Assembly (NCBI GenBank): GCA_016290325.1
Contig: JAEETL010000004.1
Span: 1-64,000 of the forward strand
Direction of reading: 5' to 3'
DNA: 64,000 nt
Origin: Muribaculaceae bacterium
Lineage (GTDB): Bacteria > Bacteroidota > Bacteroidia > Bacteroidales > Muribaculaceae
Shown: in pieces, positions 49,138-57,451 of the stretch
Position numbering within the stretch: position 1 is the first letter of the stretch
How the letters are laid out: each line of letters begins with the position of its first letter
The notes under the pieces: generated by a model
Seen by the model: only the letters and a program-made list of their open reading frames with translations
Databases searched by the model: none
What the model was told of the DNA's origin: nothing
Made by a program: the position numbers and the translations under genes

Positions 49138-50694
49138 ATGCAAAAGAGCAAGTTAGGATTAAATTTCGAAAAAGTGGAATATGCCCGCGGATTGGCTAAA
49201 GGCATCGCCGAAGATGTCCAGTCATTTGTGGAGCAATATACCACGGTAGCTGTCGAGCGCACCTTGTGCCGCTTGATGGGTATCGACGGCGTGGACGATA
49301 ACGACGTGCCGTTGCCCAACGTGATTGTGGAGGCCCTGAAAGACAAGGGCGTGCTCAATGAGGGTGCCCTGTTCTTCATCGCTAATGCCATGATCCAGAC
49401 GGGCTTAAAGCCGCAGGAGATTGCCGAGAAAGTCGCTGCCGGCGAGTTGGACATCACTAAGGTCGTAACTACCGACCCCAAGCAAATTGCTGCTGCATTG
49501 CAGCCTGTCATCGACGAGAGCATGACGCGCATACGCACACGTCGCGCGCGTCGTGAACACTATTTAGAGACCATCGGCGAGGGACCTAAGCCTTATCTCT
49601 ACATCATCGTGGCAACCGGTAACATCTATGAGGATGTTGTGCAGGCTCAGGCAGGAGCCCGCCAGGGTGCCGATGTGATCGCCGTGATCCGCACGACGGG
49701 TCAGAGTCTGTTGGACTACGTGCCCTTTGGCGCGACGACCGAGGGCTTTGGCGGCACTTTCGCTACTCAGGAGAACTTCCGCATCATGCGCAAGGCGCTC
49801 GATGAGGTAGGCGAGGAGCAGGGCCGTTACATCCGCCTGTGTAACTACTGTTCTGGTTTGTGTATGCCCGAAATCGCCATCATGGGCGCTTTTGAGGGAC
49901 TGGATGTGATGCTTAACGATGCCCTCTACGGCATCTTGTTCCGCGACATCAACATGCAGCGCACGCTTATCGACCAGTACATGAGCCGCATTATCAACGG
50001 CTTTGCCGGCGTCATCATCAACACGGGTGAGGACAACTACCTCACCACCGCCGATGCCGTAGAGGCTGCCCACACGGTGCTTGCCTCGGACCTCATCAAC
50101 GAGCAACTCGCGCTCATGGCCGGCTTGCCCGAGGAGCAGATGGGTCTAGGACACGCCTTTGAGATGGATCCCATGTTGGAGAACGGTTTCTTGTTGGAGC
50201 TCGCTCAGGCGCAGATGACCCGCGAAATCTTCCCCAAGGCTACACTGAAGTACATGCCCCCCACGAAATTCATGACGGGCAACATCTTCCGTGGACATAT
50301 TCAAGACGCGCTGTTTAACATGATCGGTATCTGGACCCATCAGGGTATCCAGTTGTTGGGTATGCCCACCGAGGCTATCCACACGCCCTTCATGAGCGAT
50401 CGTTACCTCTCCATCGAGAATGCCAAGTACATCTTCAACAACATGAAGAGCATTGGCGAGGAGATGGAGTTTGTTGAGGGCGGCATCTGCCGCAACCGTG
50501 CCAAGGAGGTGCTCGAGAACACCATCAAGCTGCTCGAAGACATCACCAAGGAGGGTCTGTTTACTGCCCTGGAGAAGGGTATCTTTGGCGACGTGAAGCG
50601 TCCCAAGAATGGCGGTAAGGGTCTGGCAGGTGTCACCATGAAGGGTGAGAACTACCTGAACCCGTTTGTGGAACTGATGAAAGGTAAACGTTAA
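49138..50694 (+). CDS. kamD: Lysine 5,6-aminomutase, alpha subunit
   Basis: A 518-residue protein of the D-lysine 5,6-aminomutase alpha family (MQKSKLGLNFEKVEYARGLA; TIGEGPKPYLYIIVATGNIYEDV). It holds the TIM barrel that binds adenosylcobalamin and PLP with the beta subunit, and turns beta-lysine into 3,5-diaminohexanoate. The ATG at 49138 was chosen: any longer start would lie inside kamC. Confidence 0.95.
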   Translation: MQKSKLGLNFEKVEYARGLAKGIAEDVQSFVEQYTTVAVERTLCRLMGIDGVDDNDVPLPNVIVEALKDKGVLNEGALFFIANAMIQTGLKPQEIAEKVAAGELDITKVVTTDPKQIAAALQPVIDESMTRIRTRRARREHYLETIGEGPKPYLYIIVATGNIYEDVVQAQAGARQGADVIAVIRTTGQSLLDYVPFGATTEGFGGTFATQENFRIMRKALDEVGEEQGRYIRLCNYCSGLCMPEIAIMGAFEGLDVMLNDALYGILFRDINMQRTLIDQYMSRIINGFAGVIINTGEDNYLTTADAVEAAHTVLASDLINEQLALMAGLPEEQMGLGHAFEMDPMLENGFLLELAQAQMTREIFPKATLKYMPPTKFMTGNIFRGHIQDALFNMIGIWTHQGIQLLGMPTEAIHTPFMSDRYLSIENAKYIFNNMKSIGEEMEFVEGGICRNRAKEVLENTIKLLEDITKEGLFTALEKGIFGDVKRPKNGGKGLAGVTMKGENYLNPFVELMKGKR

Positions 50695-50713
50695 AGCATA
50701 GGAGACCAGACAC

Positions 50714-51502
50714 ATGAGCGAAGGTTTATATAGCATGGAAGCTAAGGATTTTGACAAAACCTTAGACTTCACCAAGATTAAGCCCTATGGCGACACGATG
50801 AATGACGGTAAGGTGCAGATGAGTTTCACCCTGCCTGTCCCCTGTGGTGCCGAGGCGGTAGAGGCCGCTAAACAGTTAATCCGCAAGATGGGTTTTGAGA
50901 ACCCCAGCGTGGTGTTCTACAAGGAACTTACACCGGGTTTCACCTTCTTCAACTGCTATGGCAGCTGCACCCACACGGTCGATTATTCTACCATCTATGT
51001 CCCCAAGGTCGAGAGCGACACCATGGACATGTATGAGACCGATGAGTACATCAAGGAGAACATCGGACGCAAAATCGTCATCGTTGGTGCTTCGACAGGT
51101 ACCGATGCCCACACCGTGGGCATTGATGCCATCATGAACATGAAGGGCTATGCCGGTCACTATGGACTGGAGCGTTACGAGATGATTGAAGCCTATAACC
51201 TGGGCTCCCAGGTGCCTAACGAGGAGTTTATCGCCAAGGGCATTGAACTCCATGCCGACGCACTCATCATCTCACAGACTGTAACCCAAAAGGATGTTCA
51301 CATCCACAACCTCACCAATTTCATCGAGCTGATGGAGGCCGAGGGCCTGCGTGACAAGATGATTTGCTGCTGTGGTGGCGCGCGCATCACCCATGAACTG
51401 GCCAAGGAGCTTGGTTTTGACGCCGGCTTTGGCATGAACACCTATGCCGACGACGTGGCCTCGTTTGTCGTGCAAGAGATGGTGAAAAGAGGAATGAAAT
51501 AA
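50714..51502 (+). CDS. kamE: Lysine 5,6-aminomutase, beta subunit
   Basis: A 262-residue B12-binding subunit: GTDAHTVGIDAIMNMKG with the DxHxxG cobalamin motif (about 133-138), followed by AGHYGLER; the GSCTHTVDYSTIYVPKVE region before it carries PLP-lysine candidates. Forms the active enzyme with KamD. An AGGAG sequence nine bases before the ATG is a rare clear Shine-Dalgarno for this genome. Confidence 0.95.
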   Translation: MSEGLYSMEAKDFDKTLDFTKIKPYGDTMNDGKVQMSFTLPVPCGAEAVEAAKQLIRKMGFENPSVVFYKELTPGFTFFNCYGSCTHTVDYSTIYVPKVESDTMDMYETDEYIKENIGRKIVIVGASTGTDAHTVGIDAIMNMKGYAGHYGLERYEMIEAYNLGSQVPNEEFIAKGIELHADALIISQTVTQKDVHIHNLTNFIELMEAEGLRDKMICCCGGARITHELAKELGFDAGFGMNTYADDVASFVVQEMVKRGMK

Positions 51503-51541
51503 CTTTTTAAAAACATAATTAATCTCAAATAAAGTACTATT

Positions 51542-52201
51542 ATGGAGAAAAACGAAATGAGAGAAGTCATCGCTAAACGTGCAGCCAAAGAACTGCATGA
51601 CGGCGATGTTGTGAACCTGGGTATCGGAATCCCCACAATGATTCCTAACTACCTTCCTGAAGGCGTTTCTGTAACCCTGCAGACCGAGAATGGTGCTATG
51701 GGTATGGGCCCGTCTCCCGCTCCCGGCGAGGAGGACAAGAACCTCATCAACGCTGGTGGTGGTGCCATCACCCTTAATCCCGGCGCATGCACCTTTGACT
51801 CGGCAACCTCGTTTGCCATCATCCGTGGCGGCCACGTGAACGTATCGTTCCTGGGCGCTTTGCAGGTTGATGAGAAAGGTAACCTCGCTAACTGGATTAT
51901 CCCCGGCAAGATGGCTCCCGGTATGGGCGGTGCCATGGACCTCGTGGTAGGTGCCAAGCGTGTGATCCTCACCATGGAGCACACCCAGAAGGGCGCTCCC
52001 AAGATCTTGAAAGAGTGCACGCTGCCGCTGACCGCTGCCGGACAGGTAAATATGATTATCACCGAGATGGGTGTCATGGACATCACCCCCGAGGGTATCG
52101 TCCTGCGCGAGCTGCATCCCGAGTTCACCGTCGAGCAGGTACAGGCCGCTACCGAGGCTAAGCTCATCATCTCGCCCGACCTGAAACCCATGGACATCTA
52201 A
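51542..52201 (+). CDS. atoA: Acyl-CoA:acetoacetate CoA-transferase, beta subunit
   Basis: A 219-residue class I CoA-transferase B subunit with the catalytic glutamate in LQTENGAMGMGPSP and INAGGGAITL. Partner of AtoD at the cluster start; together they activate acetoacetate with butyryl-CoA. Confidence 0.95.
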   Translation: MEKNEMREVIAKRAAKELHDGDVVNLGIGIPTMIPNYLPEGVSVTLQTENGAMGMGPSPAPGEEDKNLINAGGGAITLNPGACTFDSATSFAIIRGGHVNVSFLGALQVDEKGNLANWIIPGKMAPGMGGAMDLVVGAKRVILTMEHTQKGAPKILKECTLPLTAAGQVNMIITEMGVMDITPEGIVLRELHPEFTVEQVQAATEAKLIISPDLKPMDI

Positions 52202-52217
52202 TTCACCACTTCAAGTC

Positions 52218-52994
52218 ATGGATTACGAGTTCTTGAAGATTGAGCGGCAGGACGGCATCACCGTGATGAAAATCTCGGCGCCTAAGTCCCTGAATGCACT
52301 CAATTCAACCATCTTGAAAGAGATTGATAGCTTCGTGAGCGGTTTGGACAACACCACGCGCGTACTCATTATTACGGGCGATGGTGAGAAGTCCTTTGTC
52401 GCTGGTGCCGATATCTCTGAGATGGCTCACCTCAACGAGCCCCAAGGCTTTGAGTTCGGCCGCCTGGGCGCACAGGTTTTCCGCAAGATCGAGACCCTGC
52501 CCATCCCCGTCATCGCCGCTGTTAACGGCTTTGCCCTGGGTGGCGGTTGCGAGCTGGCCATGGCCTGCGACATCCGCATCGCTTCGGTGAAGGCCAAGTT
52601 CGGCCAGCCCGAGGTAGGCTTGGGCATCATTCCCGGTTTCTCGGGAACCCACCGTTTGCCCAAACTCATCGGCCAGGGCTATGCCAAGGAGATGATCTAC
52701 ACGGGTAAAGTCATCCGTGCCGACGAAGCCTTGCGCATCGGTTTGGTCAATGCCATCTATGAGCCTGAGGAACTGATGGACAAGGCGCTCGAGATGGCCG
52801 CCATGATGCTCAAGAATGCTCCCGTGGCCATCCGCTTGGCCAAGCAGAGCATCAACGAGGGCTATGACCTCGATGCCGACGGTGCTATCGCGTTGGAGAA
52901 CAAGCTCTTTGGCCAGTGCTTTGCCACCAAGGACCAAAAAGAGGGCATGGACGCTTTCCTGAACAAGCGCAAAGCTGATTTTATCGGAGAATAA
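52218..52994 (+). CDS. crt: Enoyl-CoA hydratase (crotonase)
   Basis: A 258-residue crotonase: [12 protein letters not shown] (oxyanion hole), [17 protein letters not shown], and catalytic Glu in [13 protein letters not shown]. It hydrates crotonyl-CoA or, in reverse, dehydrates 3-hydroxybutyryl-CoA. Kal already makes crotonyl-CoA in lysine breakdown, so Crt with Hbd probably serves a second route from acetoacetyl-CoA to crotonyl-CoA. Confidence 0.92.
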   Translation: MDYEFLKIERQDGITVMKISAPKSLNALNSTILKEIDSFVSGLDNTTRVLIITGDGEKSFVAGADISEMAHLNEPQGFEFGRLGAQVFRKIETLPIPVIAAVNGFALGGGCELAMACDIRIASVKAKFGQPEVGLGIIPGFSGTHRLPKLIGQGYAKEMIYTGKVIRADEALRIGLVNAIYEPEELMDKALEMAAMMLKNAPVAIRLAKQSINEGYDLDADGAIALENKLFGQCFATKDQKEGMDAFLNKRKADFIGE

Positions 52995-53028
52995 ACATAA
53001 ATCATTAAATATAACAGAATCAAAACTT

Positions 53029-53865
53029 ATGAAAATTTGTGTAATTGGAACCGGAACAATGGCTAAAGGCATTGTCAAAGCCTTTGCTGCCAAGATGCCC
53101 GTTGTAATGAAGAGCCGCACCCAAGAGAGCCTCGACAAGGCTATGGCTTCAATCTCTAAGGGCTACAACAAGCTCGTCGAGAAGGGTAAAATCACCGAGG
53201 ACGCCATGAAGGCCATCCTGGCGAACATCACCACCACGACCGACTATGCTGACTTCGCCGATGCTGACCTCGTTATCGAGGCTGCTGTCGAGAACATGCA
53301 GTTAAAGAAGGAAGTCTTCATGGAGCTTGACAAGATTTGCAAGCCCGAGACCATCTTCGCCACCAACTCGTCGTCGCTCTCGATCACCGAGATCGCCGCT
53401 TGCACCAGCCGCCCCGCTCAGTTCATCGGCTGCCACTTCTTCAACCCCGCCGACCGCATGGCGCTCGTTGAGGTTATCAAGGGCCAGCTCACCAGCGAGG
53501 AGACCGCAAAGTGCATCGTGGACCTGACCACCGAAATCGGCAAGACCCCCGTGCCCGTTAACGAGGCTCCTGGTTTTGTCGTTAACCGCATTCTCATCCC
53601 CATGATCAACGAGGCTGTAGGTATCCTGGCCGACGGTATTGCCAGCGCCGAGGACATCGACAAGTGCATGATGCTGGGTGCTAACCACCCCATGGGCCCG
53701 CTCGCATTGGCCGACCTCATCGGTAACGACGTGAACCTCGCCATTATGGAGGTGCTCTACAACGAGTTTGGCGATCCCAAGTATCGTCCTCACCCGCTGC
53801 TGCGCAAGATGGTTCGTGCCGGCCTCCTGGGCCGCAAGACCGGCGAAGGCTTCTATAAATATTAA
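53029..53865 (+). CDS. hbd: 3-hydroxybutyryl-CoA dehydrogenase
   Basis: A 278-residue protein: NAD-binding [19 protein letters not shown], catalytic [13 protein letters not shown] and [14 protein letters not shown] (His-Glu pair), then the C-terminal dimer domain. Reduces acetoacetyl-CoA to 3-hydroxybutyryl-CoA. Follows crt by 34 bases; a palindromic TTAGGC repeat separates it from bcd. Confidence 0.93.
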   Translation: MKICVIGTGTMAKGIVKAFAAKMPVVMKSRTQESLDKAMASISKGYNKLVEKGKITEDAMKAILANITTTTDYADFADADLVIEAAVENMQLKKEVFMELDKICKPETIFATNSSSLSITEIAACTSRPAQFIGCHFFNPADRMALVEVIKGQLTSEETAKCIVDLTTEIGKTPVPVNEAPGFVVNRILIPMINEAVGILADGIASAEDIDKCMMLGANHPMGPLALADLIGNDVNLAIMEVLYNEFGDPKYRPHPLLRKMVRAGLLGRKTGEGFYKY

Positions 53866-53959
53866 TTTTAGCTCTTAGGTGTCAGGTGTTAGGCATTGGT
53901 GGCATCTGCGCCCCTAAAGCCTAAAACCTGAAGCCTAAAGCCTAATCATTTAAAAGAAT
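53866..53959. repeat. Palindromic TTAGGC/GCCTAA element, hbd-bcd junction
   Basis: First half: TTAGGTGTCAGGTGTTAGGC-type units. Second half: CCTAAAGCCTAAAACCTGAAG-type units, the reverse complement of the first. Centre GGTGGCATCTGCGCC. The element fills the 94-base gap and can fold into a long imperfect hairpin in mRNA. Confidence 0.65.
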
Positions 53960-55099
53960 ATGGATTTTAGCTATTCAAAGACTGAACAATTGTTCCTGCA
54001 GATGGTTCGCTCGTTTGCAGAGAACGAGGTAAAGCCTCTCGCCGCCGAGGTCGATGAGCAGGAGCGCTTCCCCCTCGAGACAGTCCAGAAAATGGGCAAG
54101 CTCGGCATGATGGGTATTCCTGTTCCCAAGCAGTATGGCGGTGCAGGCGGTACCGTACAGATGTATATTATGGCTGTTGAGGAACTCTCACGCGTGTGTG
54201 CAACCACTGGCGTTGTCCTCTCGGCCCACACCTCGCTGTGTATCGCTCCCATTATGGAGAACGGTACCGAGGAGCAAAAAATGAAATATTTGCCCAAGCT
54301 CGCTTCGGGTGAGTGGATTGGCGCCTTTGGTCTTACCGAGCCCAACGCCGGTACCGATGCTGCCATGCAGCAGACAACCGCTGTTGACGCTGGTGACCAC
54401 TGGGTGCTCAACGGCTCCAAGATTTTCATCACCAACGCTTCCTATGCCAACGTGTTCATCGTTATGGCAATGACCGACAAGTCGCTGGGAACCAAGGGTA
54501 TTTCGGCCTTCATCGTCGAGAGGGATATGCCTGGCTTCTCCATCGGTAAGAAGGAGTTGAAGATGGGTATCCGCGGCAGCGCTACCTGTGAGTTGATTTT
54601 CGAGAACTGCATCGTTCCCAAGGAGAACCTCCTCGGCCCGCTCGGCAAGGGCTTCTCTATTGCTATGAAGACCCTCGATGGCGGTCGCATCGGTATCGCT
54701 TCCCAGGCCCTCGGCATCGCTCAGGGCGCTATGGACGAGACCGTGAAGTATACCAAGGAGCGCAAGCAGTTTGGCCGCGCTATCGCCAAGTTCCAGAACA
54801 CCCAGTTCCAGATGGCCGACCTCAAGACTAAGGTCGAGGCTGCCCGTCTGCTCGTGCGCAGTGCTGCCTGGAAGAAGGACATGGGCCTGCCCTACAGTGC
54901 CGATGCCGCTATGGCTAAGCTCTTTGCTGCCGAGACCGCTATGGAAGTGACGACCAAGGCCGTACAGTTCCATGGTGGCTATGGTTACACCCGTGAGTAT
55001 CCTGTTGAGCGCATGATGCGTGACGCTAAGATTACCGAGATTTACGAAGGTACGTCAGAGGTACAGCGCATGGTCATCGCCGGTCATTTATTTAAATAA
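53960..55099 (+). CDS. bcd: Butyryl-CoA dehydrogenase
   Basis: A 379-residue acyl-CoA dehydrogenase: AFGLTEPNAGTDAAM, FITNASYANVF, and catalytic glutamate in ITEIYEGTSEVQRMV. Adjacent etfBA indicate the Bcd-EtfAB complex reducing crotonyl-CoA to butyryl-CoA. Start matches the family (MDFSYSKTEQLFLQMVRSFA). Confidence 0.94.
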   Translation: MDFSYSKTEQLFLQMVRSFAENEVKPLAAEVDEQERFPLETVQKMGKLGMMGIPVPKQYGGAGGTVQMYIMAVEELSRVCATTGVVLSAHTSLCIAPIMENGTEEQKMKYLPKLASGEWIGAFGLTEPNAGTDAAMQQTTAVDAGDHWVLNGSKIFITNASYANVFIVMAMTDKSLGTKGISAFIVERDMPGFSIGKKELKMGIRGSATCELIFENCIVPKENLLGPLGKGFSIAMKTLDGGRIGIASQALGIAQGAMDETVKYTKERKQFGRAIAKFQNTQFQMADLKTKVEAARLLVRSAAWKKDMGLPYSADAAMAKLFAAETAMEVTTKAVQFHGGYGYTREYPVERMMRDAKITEIYEGTSEVQRMVIAGHLFK

Positions 55100-55192
55100 A
55101 CTAGCTTTTAGGCATTAGGCGTTAGGCGATAGGTGGTATCCGCCTCACTAAAGCCTAAAACCTAAAGCCTCAAGCCTAATTAAGGACAGAAT
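55100..55192. repeat. Palindromic TTAGGC/GCCTAA element, bcd-etfB junction
   Basis: Same design as at 53866: GGCATTAGGCGTTAGGCGATAG then GGTGGTATCCGCCTCA centre, then CCTAAAACCTAAAGCCTCAAG. The centres of the two elements are clearly related, so they are copies of one dispersed repeat. Confidence 0.65.
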
Positions 55193-55975
55193 ATGAATAT
55201 TATAGTTTGTGTAAAACAAGTTCCCGATACCACGGTTGTCAAGATCGACCCCGTTAAGGGTACCTTGATTCGTGAAGGCGTGCCCAGCATCATGAACCCC
55301 GACGACAAGGGTGGTCTGGAGCTCGCATTGAGACTGAAGGACGAGTGTGGCGCTAACGTCACCGTTATCTCGATGGGTCCTCCCCAAGCCGATGTCATGC
55401 TGCGTGAGGCCCTCGCTATGGGTGCCGACCGTGCCATCCTGTTGAGTGACCGCAAGTTTGCAGGTGCCGATACACTGGCCACCTCTTATGCCCTCTCGGG
55501 CCTGTGCCGCGTGCTTGACTATGACCTCATCATCGCTGGCCGTCAGGCCATCGACGGTGACACCGCCCAGGTGGGTCCTGAGCTCGCCGAGCACCTTGAT
55601 CTGCCGCAGATTACCTACGTTGCCGGTGCTAAATTGCTCGACAACGGCAATCTGGAGGTCGAGAAAGAGAACGAGGACGGCGTGCAAGTCCTCGAGGTCG
55701 AGGGCAAGTGCCTGTTGACCGTGCTCGCTTCGGCTTTTGACGCCCGCTACATGAGCGTGAGCGGCATTATGGAGGCCTATGACAAGGAAGTTGAGGTATG
55801 GAGTGCCGACAAGATCGACGTTGATGAGGGCAAGCTTGGTCTTGCTGGTTCACCCACCAAGGTCTTCAAGTCCTTCCCCAAGGCCATGAAGGCTCCTGGC
55901 GAGGTTCACGAGGTAACTCCCGAGGAGGCCGTTGAACTCATCGTTAATCAACTCAAAGCTAAACACATTATCTAA
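55193..55975 (+). CDS. etfB: Electron transfer flavoprotein, beta subunit
   Basis: A 260-residue EtfB. Segments MNIIVCVKQVPDTTVVK, NPDDKGGLELALRLK and AGRQAIDGDTAQVGPELAE are present. DGDTAQVGP is characteristic of ETFs that bifurcate electrons with Bcd (group 2). The NADH-derived electrons would go to crotonyl-CoA and, by bifurcation, ferredoxin. Bifurcation is inferred from the motif. Confidence 0.93.
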   Translation: MNIIVCVKQVPDTTVVKIDPVKGTLIREGVPSIMNPDDKGGLELALRLKDECGANVTVISMGPPQADVMLREALAMGADRAILLSDRKFAGADTLATSYALSGLCRVLDYDLIIAGRQAIDGDTAQVGPELAEHLDLPQITYVAGAKLLDNGNLEVEKENEDGVQVLEVEGKCLLTVLASAFDARYMSVSGIMEAYDKEVEVWSADKIDVDEGKLGLAGSPTKVFKSFPKAMKAPGEVHEVTPEEAVELIVNQLKAKHII

Positions 55976-56067
55976 AAGTTGTAAGCTATTAGGCATTAGC
56001 TATTAGGCGTTAGTAAATCTCCTAAAGCCTATAAACTAAAGCCTAAAGCCTAAAAAAGAATAGCATT
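55976..56067. repeat. Palindromic TTAGGC/GCCTAA element, etfB-etfA junction
   Basis: GCTATTAGGCATTAGCTATTAG units followed by CCTAAAGCCTATAAACTAAAG units; shorter centre (TAAATCTCC). Fills the 92-base gap. Confidence 0.6.
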
Positions 56068-57084
56068 ATGGATAAGAAAGATTATAAGAACGTATTCGTT
56101 TTTGCTGAGCAGCGCGAGGGTGTTATCCAGTCCGTTGCATTTGAGCTTTTAGGTAAAGCCCGCGACCTGGCCGACGCGCTCGGCGAGAAGGTTGTGGCTA
56201 TGTTACTGGGCTGTGGCATCAAGGACCAGGCTCAGACCCTCATCGAGCAGGGTGCCGACGAGGTCATCGTCGTTGACGCTCCCGAGCTGAAGGACTTCCT
56301 CAGTGAACAATACTCACAGGCTGTCGGCCAGATCATCCTGGACCGCAAGCCCGCCATCGTGCTCTATGGTGCCACCACCATCGGCCGTGACCTGGCTCCG
56401 CGCATCGCATCGCGCCTCAAGACCGGTCTTACCGCCGACTGCACCAAGCTTGACATCGAGCCCGACAAGGACGGCGAACCCGAATTCCGCATGACCCGTC
56501 CCGCCTTTGGCGGCAACCTCATGGCAACCATCATCTGCCCCAACAACCGTCCGCAGATGTCAACCGTTCGCCCCGGTGTGATGCAGAAGATGCAGCGCCA
56601 GCCCGGACGCCAGGGTGTCATCACCGAGTTTGCTCCTAAGTTCGACGCCAGCAAGTTCAAGGTAAAACTCGTCAAGACCATCAAGGCCGATAAGCAGATT
56701 GCTGACATCGCCGAGGCTAAGGTCCTCGTCAGCGGTGGCCGCGGTGTGCATGACAAGGAAGGCTTCGACAAGCTCCAGGCTCTCGCCGATGTCCTCGGCG
56801 GCCAGGTGGCTTCGTCACGTGCCATGGTCGATAACGGCGTGATGCCTCACGAGTGCCAGGTTGGTCAGACGGGTAAGACCGTCCGTCCCGCCCTCTACAT
56901 GGCTTGCGGTATCAGCGGTGCCATCCAGCACCTTGCCGGTATGGAGGAGAGCGATTTCATCATCGCCATCAACAAGGACAAGTTCGCCCCCATCTTCAGC
57001 GTTGCTGACCTGGGTATCGTGGGCGACCTCCACAAGATTGTCCCCATGTTGACCGAGCGTATCAAGAAAGAGCTCGAGGCATAA
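56068..57084 (+). CDS. etfA: Electron transfer flavoprotein, alpha subunit
   Basis: A 338-residue EtfA: N-terminal domain (MDKKDYKNVFVFAEQREG), then PNNRPQMSTVRPGVM in the middle, and the C-terminal FAD motif QVGQTGKTVRPALYMACGISGA. The TVRPGVM segment also fits the bifurcating group. It lacks an N-terminal ferredoxin domain found in some clostridial EtfA. Last gene of the cluster; followed by palindromes and a terminator. Confidence 0.94.
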   Translation: MDKKDYKNVFVFAEQREGVIQSVAFELLGKARDLADALGEKVVAMLLGCGIKDQAQTLIEQGADEVIVVDAPELKDFLSEQYSQAVGQIILDRKPAIVLYGATTIGRDLAPRIASRLKTGLTADCTKLDIEPDKDGEPEFRMTRPAFGGNLMATIICPNNRPQMSTVRPGVMQKMQRQPGRQGVITEFAPKFDASKFKVKLVKTIKADKQIADIAEAKVLVSGGRGVHDKEGFDKLQALADVLGGQVASSRAMVDNGVMPHECQVGQTGKTVRPALYMACGISGAIQHLAGMEESDFIIAINKDKFAPIFSVADLGIVGDLHKIVPMLTERIKKELEA

Positions 57085-57096
57085 CCAACTTAAACT

Positions 57097-57118
57097 CCCC
57101 CTCTAAGATTAGAGGGGG
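57097..57118. repeat. CCCCCTCTA palindrome after etfA
   Basis: CCCCCTCTA (57097-57105)/TAGAGGGGG (57110-57118), 4-base loop, followed by GCCCTTTAGGGC. REP-like; 13 bases after the etfA stop. Confidence 0.6.
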
Positions 57119-57171
57119 TGCCCTTTAGGGCAGGGGCGTTGAATACTCCCTGATAACAAATCAACAACTAA

Positions 57172-57198
57172 GGGCGGGCGCCACTACGGCACCCGCCC
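57172..57198 (+). terminator. GC-rich hairpin ending the lysine cluster
   Basis: GGGCGGGCGCC (57172-57182)/GGCACCCGCCC (57188-57198), one mismatch, followed by TCGTTATC: weak T tract. Probable terminator. Confidence 0.6.
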
Positions 57199-57451
57199 TC
57201 GTTATCTCATAAATTATGCATCGCTAACTACGTTCGCAAGTAATCTCTTTTTACATGTAATTACCATGAATTGTACATTAATTATATGATTAATTCACGG
57301 CAATTCACGTGAAAACACTTTTAGGAGCGAATGAAACTAATTAACGCTAATAATAAAACAGATTTCATTAACCTCTAATCTCAAATTAGCGTGAATGCAG
57401 CTTATTTGGCAATTTTTTGTTATCTTTGCGCCAATAAGTTTCAAAATCTAT
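57199..57451. other. AT-rich region before the DUF4062-FGE gene
   Basis: No gene. Strong AT bias and several short inverted repeats (for example ATTAATTATATGATTAAT) mark the left edge of an AT-rich island; the -7 element TATCTTTG is at 57421-57428. Confidence 0.55.
57421..57428 (+). promoter_or_regulatory. -7 element of DUF4062-FGE gene
   Basis: TATCTTTG, 23 bases before the ATG at 57452. It excludes an in-frame ATG at 57395. Confidence 0.55.

Noticed and set aside
42794-56067. CRISPR array in the lysine cluster junctions
   Set aside because: Units are 6-10 bases, degenerate, without regular spacers, and no cas gene is near.
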